DNA from: Ophiura sarsii
Taxonomy: Eukaryota; Echinodermata; Ophiuroidea; Amphilepidida; Ophiuridae
Direction of reading: 5' to 3'
DNA: 64,000 nucleotides
Assembly (NCBI GenBank): GCA_035610835.1
Contig: CM069448.1
Coordinates: forward strand, 5,767,607-5,831,606
Shown here: positions 34,665 through 45,540 of the stretch, one piece after another
How the letters are laid out: each line of letters starts with the position of its first letter
Position numbering within the stretch: the first letter of the stretch is position 1
Notes under the pieces: generated by a model
What the model saw: only the letters and a program-made list of their open reading frames with translations
Databases searched by the model: none
What the model was told of the DNA's origin: nothing
Made by a program: the position numbers and the translations under genes

Positions 34665-35817
34665 TATTTTATATCTGTGCCACGCATGTAATACCAGGGT
34701 GAGGTCAGGCGGCCTACAGCCGTGAATTACAAATTTGGCACGGTCATGTTGGAAAGACCTGTTGGCACTGTGGTTGTGCTAAGAATGCCGGACAAAAATA
34801 TTTGAAAACGTAGGTCTCCTATGGTTTTTTTTATAATTGCTAAGGATATCAATACACTTCTTTTACATGTTCCCCAAAATAAACAAGTGGCTTGAAGGCT
34901 TATTTGGCGGCCATATTTGATTTTGATTTGAATGACAATGGGAATGTCAAACGAGAGACACATTTTATCAAATTTATATACAGGATAGTTAAGTGTAGTA
35001 CAAATAATATGAATTAGACAGCTTTTATTATTTTACAAACAAGAGTCAAATGTGAGGATTCTACAGTTTACAAAATGGTCCCGATGGTTTAAATCAACGT
35101 AAAATTACCTTACACAGACGATTTTATTATACTATATGGTCGTTTGTCGAAGTAATATAATAATAATTTGTCCGGATGAAAGTATCAGATGCTTTGCTAG
35201 GAAACCTGCACGAAAGTGTTCATTGTTATAGCTTGCAGACGACAGATGCAGCGAGGTTTGCAAGCTAATATACTACATGTCCTTTAGTAAACTATCTTAC
35301 TGGATGGTCTATTATAGACAACGATATCGATGGTAAGATATAATGTCATAAGAAACTCAATCCGTTTGCGCAGTGGATCTCCAAATCAAATATTTGATAT
35401 CATTTTTTGTATACCAAATACTCATCATATGGTTATCATCACAATATAAGAATTTCAACTGTTTGAACTGTATAATGACTTGTGTAATGATATTTGTATT
35501 ATATTGTTCTTCCATGAAAGATTTTAAAAAGTTGTTATGAGACAAAGCATGAGCAGAGCTTGGAAATATTTTCCTTACGATACTAGTCTAATATGATCTT
35601 TGTTTGTATCATCCCAATCGTTCTGAACCACCGCGTTATTAACGTTGATGCCATTAGGAAATTCGAAAAGTGCATTATAATGAAAGATAAACGAAGAGCA
35701 AGTGTTATGATGGCGTCTTAACATTACTGGAAACCTAATGTATTCCATATCCGTTGAATTAAAATGGCTAATGATATTTACATAACCTGGTTACTGCAAT
35801 AGGCATGTCAATCTTAA
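34665..35817 (+). repeat. Segmental duplication A, copy 2
   Basis: Direct copy of 29,950-31,406. It preserves the empty site for the MITE (CATTGTTATAGCTTGCAG near 35,223-35,240). It has additional sequence at about 34,730-34,845 and 34,945-35,190 absent from copy 1. Whether these are insertions here or deletions in copy 1 cannot be decided from two copies. Confidence 0.88.
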
Positions 35818-36063
35818 AGTACCGGTGGATCTATGCCCTGCCCATTTAAATGAACAATAATATTGTAATATTAACATCACCTTTTGACTAAAACCCATTG
35901 TCAACATGTCGTCCATTTGTTTTTGTTTTTTGGTTGGAAAGTTCCCATCCATGACAATCATCTGCAATACAATACTGAGCATGATTATTGTATACCCTCC
36001 ACACCTAATTCACGCCGTTGCACCTTGAAGACCATTTATTAATATTACCTGTGTTATAGAATT
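35818..36063. other. Unassigned sequence
   Basis: A short spacer between duplication A copy 2 and the CACTA-like element. No feature was seen. Confidence 0.4.
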
Positions 36064-37982
36064 CACTGAAAACCTAAACTGGTCAGCCTGACTAACCTAA
36101 AGTTAGTCTAGATGGTATCCATCTTGACTAGCTTAACGTTAGTTGTTCGACTCGACTAGCTTGATGTTAGTCCGTCCTAAACTTGACACATTTAGGCTAG
36201 ATGCTCGACTAGCTTAAAGCTAGTCCAGATGGTGTCCATCTTGACTAGCTCTAGCCTAGTCCAGCATTGCTGGACTAGCTTTACATAAGTCGCTCGACTA
36301 GCTTTTATTATTTGGCCATTACTTCGTTGCAATGGTTGTATGTAATGTTAGCAGAATATGAAATCAGAGGTGTTTATTTCCGATAAATGCAATTTTGCGA
36401 TGAATCGAATTGAATAATTTATTTATTCTTGTTTAAATTTCATTACTCGGTGAGTGAGTGACATAAGAATTGGATAAATCACTCTCTATAGAGTGATTTT
36501 CCACTCTTTTAGAGTGAAACTAATTTCACTCCTGTGTTAGAGTATTTTTGTTTATGGTCATGTTTTTTAACCTGGGCTACATTTGTGTTACATGAGTCTA
36601 TTTCATGAAATATACCTCCTGTCGCAGTTACAGTAGAATAACATGTTTACGTCTAAAGTGTATGAAACCATATATATTTGGAAAGCTTATAATCTAAGGA
36701 TTGAAAATATGGTAACTCAAAATTAAATATACAGGGTGACCTAAACGTTATACAGGGTGTAACAATTAAAATTGTATAAAAAATGATAATTTTCTTTTTT
36801 TCCCCTCCATTGTATAAAAATGCAGGACCTATTCAAAGGCTAGAGATGTTTTTGCTGTAATTGAGTAAATTACCCATCCAGCCATATACAAAATTAATTG
36901 TTCAGCTTATTAGGAAATATATATACAGGGTGGTCAAAATACGAAATTTTAGATAATGGAAAAGATAACTAAATTATGCACATACAAATTAGAACTCATT
37001 GCTTTTACATTAAAATCAGAGCCTTGATAACTCTTTCCAATTTTCCTGCAAGGAAAATTTTGAAAGCTTGACAAAAACGGATTTGTGACTATTTTCACAT
37101 GGTTCATCTTACTTCGTTAATCAGATTTAAAAAAATAGTTAATTAGCTTAATTGATACTTTAAGTAAATGATGTAAAGCATTGTTGCATCATTTAGAACT
37201 AAACTGACATATCACTAAGAATTAGAATGCTCTATTACAGGAAAATGGTCCATTTTCACCCATTATTAGGCAATTATCCCCTCCTCCTCCTCCACTTCCT
37301 CAACCACCCTAACTAATTATGCTTTAACGAGCTGTATTAATTTAATCAAAGGTGATGGGGTTTTTCTCTCTTCAGATTATTAAAGAGGATGAAATTGCCG
37401 TTAAAATAAGTCCAAACACAAGTCAATCGCATGGAGGGTTACTCAAATACAATACCCTAAGTACAAAAAAATGACTAGAATGTAACAAAACCACCTTTTA
37501 TGGGTGCCGAGGTAAAAAAAACGTGACCTTATAGTCAGCATGAAGAAGATTTAAACAATTGAGTGGGGTTAGTAATAATTCCACCTGTATTAATCAAAGC
37601 TGATATAAAAAAAACCCATCAAATTGCATCTCAGTGCCTTGATTAACGTTAAAGCTAGTCCAGCAATGCGACTAGCCTAAACTAGTTCAGCTTAGGACGG
37701 ACTCACATCAAGCTGGTCGAGCGAGTAACGTAAAGCTAGTCCAGCAATACCCCCAGCTTGACTAACATAAGCTATTACAGTCACAGACTAGTCCAGCAGA
37801 ACAAATCAAGCTAGTCAAGCTGAACCAGACTAACCTTAATATAGTGAAGTCGGCCATAGCCTATCCACCAGGCTTGACTAGCCTGCTTGACTAGTTTTAA
37901 ACTAGTCCAGAATAATTGACTAGCCTGCTCGACTAGTTTAAAGTTAGTCAAGACTGTGCCTGACTAGTTTAAGCTTTCAGTG
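36064..37982. mobile_element. CACTA-like non-autonomous element with dense subterminal boxes
   Basis: The left end CACTGAAAACCTAAACTGGT and the right end (inward CACTGAAAGCTTAAACTAGT) form the TIR. About 240 bp on the left and 350 bp on the right are packed with variants of GACTAGCTTAAAGCTAGTC, many palindromic, in both orientations. CACTG/CACTA ends with arrays of subterminal transposase-site-like repeats are characteristic of EnSpm/CACTA elements. The interior, about 1.3 kb, holds three TACAGGGTG boxes near 36,731, 36,752 and 36,927, and palindromes at 36,478-36,540 resembling the MITE at 39,983, but no transposase. No convincing short target duplication was found, so superfamily assignment is tentative. 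Confidence 0.7.
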
Positions 37983-38076
37983 GTGTTCCAATTTGTTCGT
38001 GTGTAGCGACATACGTCGGTCTTAACCGTCATTAAACCAAGACATTCTTGAAACACTATTGCTTCAATTCCTTTAA

Positions 38077-38484
38077 TTAAAGGGACACTAAGAGATGTGT
38101 TGGAGGCAGCGCCCTCAATTATGATAAAAACTGAGATTAGTATATTTTTATAATTGTATTACATGTATGAACTTACACCTATAAGGATTAAGAAAAATCA
38201 GCTCTCTTTGTACCAGAAAACGTCGATTCAAAAAATGCTTATCCCGCGGGACCAGCATTTTACGTCCGACAGTATCCCCGTGCAGTACGCGTGATACATA
38301 ACGCGAACCATATTTTGCATAGAGGGCGTTTTTCAATAAATAGCGATGATATTGTTTTAATCTAGTTTTGCTGTGTTTTTTGTTAGTAGAAACAACAATA
38401 ATGGCGATTTTTAATGTTCATCTTGAATTCTGAAGTAAATTTTTAAACATTTAAACTTTTCAACACCACTTAATGTCCCTTTAA
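38077..38484 (+). mobile_element. TTAA-flanked MITE, piggyBac-like, copy C2
   Basis: Runs from TTAAAGGGACACTAAG to CTTAATGTCCCTTTAA, the longest of three copies (408 bp). Relative to C1 it is inverted. It shares with C3 a block around GTACTGCACGGGGATACTG (C2: GCAGTACGCGTGATACATAA) that C1 lacks, so C1 is internally deleted. The 63-codon minus-strand ORF is not conserved. Confidence 0.82.
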
Positions 38485-39466
38485 GGCTAGGGTACACCGA
38501 AAACTTAAACGCTGCCATATATACTGCAATGCGTAACAGAGCCGTGTTTTGTGATTTTCATTCCAAGGGGAATATTTTTAGAGATTGAAATTGTGTGAAT
38601 TTTAATTTCGAATATTAAACATGCAACGTAATAAATCGTAAAACGGGAATTTTATAAAAAGGAGTATAACGTGGCAAATAAAACCAGCAAGTATCAAGTT
38701 CTTAGCTTGTATCGTTGATAAGATATTCTCATGAATAACGCGAACAAATGTGGATTTTGAGAGTATTTCAAAGAAGAGAATAATTTTCTTTTAGCATATG
38801 TTATTTGAATGAATAGGTTAAAAATTGCAGGGTGGGGGAATATTAGCATAAAAAGAAGTTTGGGCCTTCTAAACGGTACAATAAAAGTACGTTGAATATT
38901 GTGCACCAAGTTCCCGGATTGTGCACCAAGTTCCCGGATGTCCAATATTCAAAAAATGTTTCCGTCCAATATTTGTGTGCGGCGCAGAAGATGTGCGCGT
39001 GAGTACATATGTGCAGAGAATGTCAGTTCGGGCTAACTTTTTTTAAATTTTATTAAAACAGTTTGTTATATAAATAAAAATAATAATAATATCAATAATA
39101 ACACTAGTAATATTAAATGTTTTATTTTCGGGTGATGGAGAAATTTATTACACACGCTATAAATAATATGTGTATAGCTCGTGAAATATTTTCTTGTATC
39201 ACCCTCAAAGCCATCCAATATTATATAATTATTCATCTAAGTTATATCCAAGATCAACTCTCAATATAACGTATGAAATGCATGTTTACGTCCCACCATC
39301 ATTTCTTTAAATATTACACCTTGAGCATTATTATATGTAAACGTATAGGAAAGTGCACATTTGGAAGTGAATCTCCTACCTCAGTCAAGCAAAAAGAAGT
39401 GCATACAAAGCCTCGATTATACATCATTTGATAAGCCTTCAAGATGAAAGTAATCCATACCACATA
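38485..39466. other. Unassigned AT-rich sequence
   Basis: No gene was recognised. A 22-bp unit containing TTGTGCACCAAGTTCCCGGA is tandemly repeated twice near 38,900-38,940. The 84-codon minus-strand ORF at 38,694-38,945 lacks motifs. Confidence 0.45.
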
Positions 39467-39621
39467 GGGGTCGTTTCCATAATATCACAGCTTTCCCTAG
39501 CTTTACTGGGGGAAGCTGTGTGTATGAATGACATTTCGTTCATCCACACATCTTTCCTCAGTAAAGCTGAGGAAAGCTGACTGGGGAAAACTGTGATAGA
39601 GTTAATGGAAACGACGACCCC
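39467..39621. mobile_element. Palindromic MITE with GGGGTCGTTTCCAT ends
   Basis: GGGGTCGTTTCCAT at the left and the reverse complement of GGGGTCGTCGTTTCCAT at the right bound 155 bp. Inner pairs such as CACAGCTTTCC with GGAAAACTGTG continue the fold. It lacks coding capacity and would form a hairpin if transcribed. Confidence 0.7.
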
Positions 39622-39814
39622 TTACCCATGGTGTCATGTATTACGAAGCGCCTGCCATAGTTTGACTCATAACATGTGCATGTGATATATACATGCACTA
39701 CTTTGCTCAATAGAATGATAGATATGGTGTCCTGCATTGGAAATACATTATATCACCTTATAATAGACCAGGTTGCAAAAAGGAGTTCGGAAGCATGACG
39801 TATAACTTCAATAC

Positions 39815-39978
39815 TGGGACAAATCACCACTGGTAGCATGTGTACCAGTATCGCCCGACTGGAACGTAGAAACGGTCCAGTATCATTCGATACTGGAACA
39901 CGAACACAAGTAGGTGTTCCAGTGTCGAGCGATACTATCAAATTCCATGTACAGGTATTGTGGTATACCAGTATCTAC
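39815..39978. repeat. Cluster of inverted CCAGTATCG boxes
   Basis: About seven occurrences of CCAGTATC, CCAGTGTCG or their complements (GATACTGG) occur in 160 bp, for example GGTCCAGTATCATTCGATAC followed by TGGAAC. The layout is that of a small palindromic MITE or the subterminal part of one. Ends were not resolved. Opposing 63-72-codon ORFs translate the same palindrome and are not genes. Confidence 0.55.
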
Positions 39979-39982
39979 CACC

Positions 39983-40179
39983 TACTCTCTAAATGTAAAA
40001 GAGTGGTGTTCCACTCTTTCAAGGAGTTATATGACAATGTTTTACTCTATTAAGAGTGAACATTTAACTTTCACATTCATTTTAGAATGAACATTTAAAC
40101 GGGTTGCCTGCGTTTTACTCCCTTCACTCCTTTTCGAGTGAATTTCCACTCGTTCCACTCGTTTTACATTTAGAGAGTA
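39983..40179. mobile_element. MITE with TACTCTCTAAATGTAAAA ends
   Basis: TACTCTCTAAATGTAAAA at 39,983-40,000 pairs with its reverse complement at about 40,162-40,179. Inside are several CACTCTTT/AAGAGTG and GAACATTTAA boxes in alternating orientation. Similar CACTCTCTATAGAGTG palindromes lie at 36,478-36,540 inside the CACTA-like element. Confidence 0.75.
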
Positions 40180-40269
40180 AAGAACGCCTTTTCCTTACAA
40201 TCTTGTGGGTCATTTTTTGTGCGTTAATCACACGTTTTAGGAACATTAAGGTGCGACTGTAACTATTAT

Positions 40270-40716
40270 ATTAATATGTAATAAGTAGAAACTTATCCCA
40301 ACTGAAAGTGGGGGATGAAGAAAAGGGGGGGGGGGAGAATTGGAGAATAACGACTGGATATACCAGTCTTTATCAAGTTAAGTAGAGAGCAAGACAAAAG
40401 TATATGCTATAAGCATAATACAAGTCAAGCTAAAAAGAAAGTCAGAGTGCACACATGTTTGTGAAACACACTAGGGCAGTTGTTGTTCCCTTGAAATAGA
40501 GAGACATACTGCAAAGAATAAAATAGTGGCAAAAAGTAAGAAGGAGGCCAAGAGGATTACAAATTATGCATGATAAAGAGATAAGTATACACTGTAAAGA
40601 AAGTTAGCGGGTTATTAAGAAAACCATAAACAGATCACTTCAAGTTTGTTGAAGATGTAAAGAGGCAAATGCATGACCACATCATAATAGAAGTAAGTAG
40701 GATGACCTAGAGTGAA
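40270..40716 (-). mobile_element. Penelope-LTR-like repeat, copy 1 (ribozyme core deleted)
   Basis: This is an almost exact inverted copy of about 44,838-45,290, sharing AAAACTAGGG-type strings such as CACACTAGGGCAGTTGTTGT, CAAGAGGATTACAAATTATG and TAAAGAAAGTTAGCGGGTTA. On the minus strand the motif TTGATAAAGACTGGTATATC, followed by CAGTCGTTATTC, lacks the eight bases GAAACGTC found in copy 2. GTC flanks both sides of the missing segment, as in a slip-type deletion. Hammerhead-like motifs near retroelement ends are known for Penelope-like elements; assignment to that class rests on this motif only. The ORFs on the minus strand here are probably noncoding. Confidence 0.6.
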
Positions 40717-41838
40717 CTTTGTGGAGTTCAAGGAAGCAGGCTGAGTTGAAAAAGCAAACAAAAATTGCTGAAAAAAGGGGAGGGTATGTGGAATTAAAAA
40801 ATATGAATAAATAAATGAATAATGGAAAAATAATAAATGGAAAAAAAAAATATAACCTGAGAAAAGGAGACCACTGACTGCCAATCAGAACACTCCCAGG
40901 ACCAAGTCCAAACTAGGTGGGACAGCCACACACAGAGCGATCAATCTGTTGTTTTGTTCGCCCTGCCCCCAGACAGTGGAACGGTGTGAATGGTATGACA
41001 TTGGAGGTCTATCATTTGGATGAAATAGATGATGAAAGATGCAGATGGGAAAGCATTCAGCCTGCTGACTTGGACTAATATAAAGGAATATGAAGTGAGC
41101 GGGAGACAAGTGTAAATAGATGTTAGGAAATGATTTACTCTGTCTTCACATTTATACCTTGAGGGGTTACAGTTTGGATAGCGTGGATCCAGTGATTTTC
41201 AAGTGTTTTGCGAAGGTTTGGGTTGTTGATACGCGGTTTATCGATAGCTATTTATCTATATGCCTTCAGTTCAATCACATCCTCAAAAACAACCCAAACA
41301 ACTAAATAAGTGAATACATAAACCATTTAAGTAATATATAATATACGTGAATACATAAATAAACCATTTAAGTAGTATATTTTATTGATTAAAAATAGCG
41401 CTGCGATAAATGAATCGGCTTTGTTCCAAAGTCATCATCAGACAAGTTGGGACGGCAATGGTAAAGTGTATGGTAAAGTGTATGGTAAAGTGTTGCCTTG
41501 AAACACGTGTTCATTGAACACTTTGCCGTCGTTTCTATAGTATAATATTAGTATACATATTTTGTTTTCATTTTAAATGGTAAACTGTAATCAAAATGCA
41601 TAGATGTGACCCATGCGGCTTATATTTCGGAGTTACAACGTGCATGATTGGTATAGCTAACACATTATGCATATCTTGATAACTCAAAGGCAGTATGAAA
41701 AAACGTTTAATTGCCTATTTTAAGCAAAATGTCCCAATGGTAAACTGATGGTAAAGTGTTGGTAAAGTGTGTGAAACTTTGCAATAATGCATTACTATAA
41801 CATGTATAATAAAACAAATCCACGCTTGTGTAAGCACT
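40717..41838. other. Unassigned, with a minus-strand hammerhead-like relic at 41,413-41,443
   Basis: Read on the minus strand, 41,443-41,413 gives CTGATGATGACTTTGGAACA then AAGCCGATTCA. It has the CUGAUGA box and a stem-loop (ACTTTG/CAAAG), but GAAA is replaced by GATT, so it is a decayed motif at best. GGTAAAGTGT units are repeated near 41,460-41,490 and 41,750-41,775. No gene was recognised; the 75-codon minus-strand ORF at 40,885-41,109 has no motif. Confidence 0.4.
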
Positions 41839-41922
41839 GACCGCTTGGCCTAGTGGATAGGAGCGTCCGTTGGCACCCGTTATAGCCTGCTTGGCATTGG
41901 TTCGAGTCGCTCTCATGGCGTG
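41839..41922 (+). tRNA. tRNA-Arg-like sequence, pseudogene or SINE head
   Basis: The 5' part GACCGCTTGGCCTAGTGGAT closely resembles the start of animal tRNA-Arg. TGGCCTAGTGG (41,846-41,856) fits an internal A box and GGTTCGAGTCG (41,899-41,909) a B box. A T run at 41,924-41,930 could end Pol III transcription. The spacing between boxes is longer than in tRNA-Arg, and I could not draw a good cloverleaf: the acceptor and anticodon stems do not pair well. A tRNA-derived SINE head or pseudogene is more likely than a working tRNA. A related module lies at 51,630. Confidence 0.5.
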
Positions 41923-42613
41923 ACTTTTTTTCCTTTTGTTGGGGCGGAGGCAACGGCCTCGCCTCTATTAGGGTTGGCTTTCGACATTTTGGGAAACCGG
42001 CATCTTACCCACTGTTTACGTCTCACGTATGTCACAATACATAAAAAACAGTCATTTTCTTTAGCATATACAAATCAGCAATGATTCTATTGACCTTTTT
42101 GCAGTTAAAACCAGGCAAACAGTACTGAATTGAGACAAATTATATAAGCTGCCGTAAATGCAAATTGATAACATGCTTGTAGTGATTTGTGTAAGATAAT
42201 CTTAACATTAAATACTAAAGCATAAGGCAGCTAATTCTATGGCAGCTGGTTTGTGTCCTCTTTCAACAAATTATGTTTGTTTAAAAGCAACACTGATATT
42301 CAGTGAGCAGCCGCTTCCATAATTACTTGAGCACTCAATAATGACTCAGTGTGTCTTGAATAACTTTAATGTTGTTTGAAAACGGTTGATTTGAGTTATA
42401 CATGTATAATGGTAAATGTTTGTAGAAATATAATAATTGAACTTATTAGATAAAACTGATGCAATTTGGTGCGTCAAAGATCGAAAACGATGGCATATTA
42501 GTGAAATGACGGCTATGTTTGTAAATGCATCGTTTACAGTGAGGCCGCACAATTGGGCTACTTTTAAACCCTCTACAGCTGAAAAAATGTGAACAACTTG
42601 ATTTAGAGTTATT
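41923..42613. other. Unassigned sequence
   Basis: No gene was recognised. The 95-codon minus-strand ORF at 42,346-42,630 begins in the neighbouring MITE end and has no known motif. Confidence 0.4.
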
Positions 42614-42689
42614 CGTCGCTGTTCTGACATAACGACACATCACAACAGAATTAAGTAAAGTGATGTGTCGTTATGTTAGAACAGCGACG
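42614..42689. mobile_element. Minimal palindromic MITE with CGTCGCTGTTCTGACATA ends
   Basis: Two 30-bp arms, CGTCGCTGTTCTGACATAAC (continuing GACACATCAC) and its reverse complement with one mismatch, enclose only 16 bp. The flanks show ATT on both sides. The same end sequence, differing at two positions (ACCGGCAC for AACGACAC), bounds the 522-bp element at 53,120-53,641, so this is an extreme deletion derivative of that family. Confidence 0.8.
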
Positions 42690-42715
42690 ATTTGTTTGTT
42701 TGTCGCCAGGCTTAA

Positions 42716-43362
42716 TAAAAATTCCTTTAAAAAGGAAAAGAGGCGGTCATATAAATTTAAAGAAACAGACAGCAGAGTGTGATATAGGTAACAAAAAGAG
42801 TGGTTATTTATCAATATAACATGAATGGAAATCACTAACTAATGTTGATAATACTATAAAAAGTCAGGACAATGTTGACGAGTAAAAACATTAAAGGCTT
42901 TTGGAATCAAGTATGTTACATCTTAGAGCTGGTTTACCACGTTGGTCATAACCTGTTACTTGGTGACTGACGTCTAATGGAGAAACTGGGTATGGCTAGA
43001 AACCCAAAGTGGTAGCTTGCCTTTAAAAGGTACTTTATTTCTGATTTGCTTAAAGGTATAGTATATTGATCTTATAAGCATTCGTGTGTGGTAAAGTCTG
43101 ACAACATGGTCATGTGGTAGGCCAGCTTAAGTTGTAACATATACTTGAATTCTAAAAACCCTTTAACGTTCTTACTCGTTAACATCGTCCTGACTTTTTT
43201 TTTAGTATTATTAACAGGATTTAATGATTTCCATTCATGTTATATTGATAAATAAAACTTATGACATAACCACTCTATGTGTTACCTACATCACACTCTG
43301 CTATCTGTTTTCTTCAAATTTATATGACCGCCCCTTTCCTTTTTAAAGGAATTTTTATTCTG
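42716..43362. mobile_element. Foldback element with arms of about 250 bp
   Basis: The left arm from AATAAAAATTCCTTTAAAAA at about 42,716 and the right arm ending at about 43,362 are inverted copies for about 250 bp. Shared pieces include GGCGGTCATATAAATTT, GCAGAGTGTGAT, TATCAATATAACATGAATGG and AAAGTCAGGAC. The arms differ by scattered substitutions and a block of about 14 bp. The small unpaired centre lies near 43,020. No coding capacity was seen. Confidence 0.8.
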
Positions 43363-44074
43363 TTATGAGCTATCTTCAATAGATAGGAATAGTATTGCAA
43401 ATAAACGTTTACTGCTCGGCAAATGTTAACACTTTCAACGCGGCTATTGGTTTAACCACGGTACAAAACAAATTTGTCTAACTTTTATGTCTATCTCAAG
43501 GATAACTGAACACATAATAGGCACGTTTGTACTTATTTGAATGCATTTCACAAGGTGATTCCAAATATTGGTAAAATGACATTCAATAATTTTGACATTT
43601 TTGAAACATTTTGTGCAATTTTGGATTGTCGTCTGCAGACGCCTGTCGCGTGGAAAGTGTAAATGTATAGTTTCACATTTCAAATAACAAACAAATAGGC
43701 AATGTGATAACATTATTAAAAGTATAAAAATGTTAATTTCTCAGCCAGAACTTTATACTTTTGCTTTATTGATTGATAAACATCAGATTATTACGCGCGG
43801 GATCAAGAAACGGGTCAAATTGTAGTTAAATATGACATAAATAATTGTTTTCACTGACCACTTCCTAAATAAAATTAATTCCCTATCATCATTTTCATAT
43901 ATTTGTGATGCCCATGTTGTTTACTCAAATCGTGTGTAATATGAGATTCATACGACATTCGGTTTTTGATTTATGATAGAAAAACCAAATTTAGATCAAA
44001 TATTTTGCATTCCTCTTATACAATCCTGGAAAAAAGTCTTGGAACACTTGCGTGTGCTTAACGGAAAAGTGTCA
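43363..44074. other. Unassigned sequence
   Basis: No recognised gene; the 90-codon minus-strand ORF at 43,444-43,713 has no motif. Confidence 0.4.
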
Positions 44075-44163
44075 CCCCCACTCCCCCGTACAATGTTGAC
44101 CAAGGCCAGTGGCTCCTCCTGCAGCTTGCCAGAGTGTCCCAACATTGATCGATGGGGGTGGGG
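44075..44163. repeat. Imperfect hairpin, about 24-bp arms
   Basis: CCCCCACTCCCCCGTACAATGTTG-type sequence (44,075-44,098) pairs imperfectly with CAACATTGATCGATGGGGGTG (44,140-44,160). The loop is about 42 nt. It could be a short MITE or a structured RNA. An ORF on each strand crosses it. Nothing identifies a microRNA. Confidence 0.45.
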
Positions 44164-44198
44164 AAGGAAAAATCTTATTTTTAACAATTTCCGTTTAT

Positions 44199-44740
44199 CA
44201 GTTAGTACGATCGAATAAAACAATACGAATTTTGAAATTCGTGCGGCGAATTCATGGAGGCCGCCATTTTTAAAATACGTCATTATAGTTGCTGCTAATA
44301 ACGCCTGTTTTTACCTATTCTTGAATGGAGTGCCCAGTTTATCATTAAATAAACTACATTTGAATGAAACTCGATTCCAGATGATATTTTGTGCTTTCAA
44401 TTGACCCCGAAAAACATATGACGTCATTTTTAATGACAAAACTACCTCTTACACGAACGAATTTGTTCCATGTTTTTGTTTTAAAATCACTTTTTACTCC
44501 TTTTTCCGTCGATAGATTTTTCTCGACGTCGGTGAAAAGCTAGTAAATACATTTAACTATCAGATTCACAAGTGTTAACATACCCCCGAATTAATAGAAT
44601 TTCCCGCAACCAAAAAACTGTAATTGCTATATACTTAACTGTGTACATCCGGGACACTAATATACTTTCAAAACAAAATGGCGGCCCCCATAGTGGGACA
44701 CGAATTTAAAAATTCGCATATTTTAATTCGATCTTACTGA
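44199..44740. mobile_element. 0.54-kb TIR element
   Basis: The left end TCAGTTAGTACGATCGAAT, through ACGAATTTTGAAATTCGTGC to GGCCGCCATTTTT, is inverted at the right end (inward TCAGTAAGATCGAATTAAAA, ... GGCCGCCATTTTG). The TIR is about 80 bp with substitutions. Flanks show similar CCGTTTA and CTGTTTA, possibly a degraded 7-8-bp target duplication, which with a CAG tip would suit hAT. The call of superfamily is tentative. Confidence 0.65.
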
Positions 44741-44837
44741 CTGTTTATAACAGAAGACACTAAGTATCAATACATGCACACAATACCCAGCACGTGTGCT
44801 CAGCTCAGCGTTCGCGTTCCAAGGACTTTTGTCCAAG

Positions 44838-45290
44838 ATTGTAGGTCATCCTACTTACTTCTATTATGATGTGGTCACGCATTTGCCTCTTTACATCTTC
44901 AACAAACTTGAAGTGATCTGTTTATGGTTTTCTTAATAACCCGCTAACTTTCTTTACAGTGTATATATATACTTATCTCTTTATCATGCATAATTTGTAA
45001 TCCTCTTGGCCTCCTTCTTACTTTTTGCCACTATTTTATTCTTTGCAGTATGTCTCTCTAATCTCAAGGGAACAACAACTGCCCTAGTGTGTTTCACAAA
45101 CATGTGTGCACTCTGACTTTCTTTTTAGCTTGACTTGTATTATGCTTATAGCATATACTTTTGTCTTGCTCTCTACTTAACTTGATAAAGACTGGTATAT
45201 CCAGTCGAAACGTCGTTATTCTCCAATTCCCCCCCCCCCCTTTTTTCTTCATCCCCCACTTTCAGTTGGGATAAGTTTCTACTTATTACA
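44838..45290 (+). mobile_element. Penelope-LTR-like repeat, copy 2, with hammerhead-like motif
   Basis: This is the inverted partner of 40,270-40,716. Near its 3' part, 45,182-45,214 reads TTGATAAAGACTGGTATATC followed by CAGTCGAAACGTC. It forms a perfect 6-bp stem (GACTGG/CCAGTC) followed by GAAAC. The box preceding the stem is UUGAUAA in place of CUGAUGA, with one extra A before the stem. Positions 3 and 8 both change (C to U, G to A), which would keep a C3-G8-type pair. Probably a degraded ribozyme. A poly-C run follows at about 45,229. Confidence 0.6.
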
Positions 45291-45540
45291 TATTACATTT
45301 TTACTCATCCCTCTGTACACCTTCGGGTATCCTGTTAGTGTTCTTTACCACTGTTCCAGTTGGGACTAGTTTCTCATACTTTTATTATATTAGACTCTTT
45401 GTCAATCGATCCAATTATAGATATCACATTGCTTCAGGGATTAGTTATGATCTTGAACCATAACATTACACAAATCTGTACGTATTTTCTCTCCTTTTCC
45501 AATTTACTCTACTTTAAACTCTGCGTTCAATCTCCTCCTG
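45291..45540. other. Unassigned sequence
   Basis: No feature was recognised between the Penelope-LTR-like repeat and duplication B copy 2. Confidence 0.4.

Noticed and set aside
40270..45290. A single 5-kb transposon bounded by the inverted 450-bp repeats
   Set aside because: The interior contains several unrelated elements and no transposase or RT, and no flanking target duplication was seen. Two opposite insertions of one repeat are simpler.
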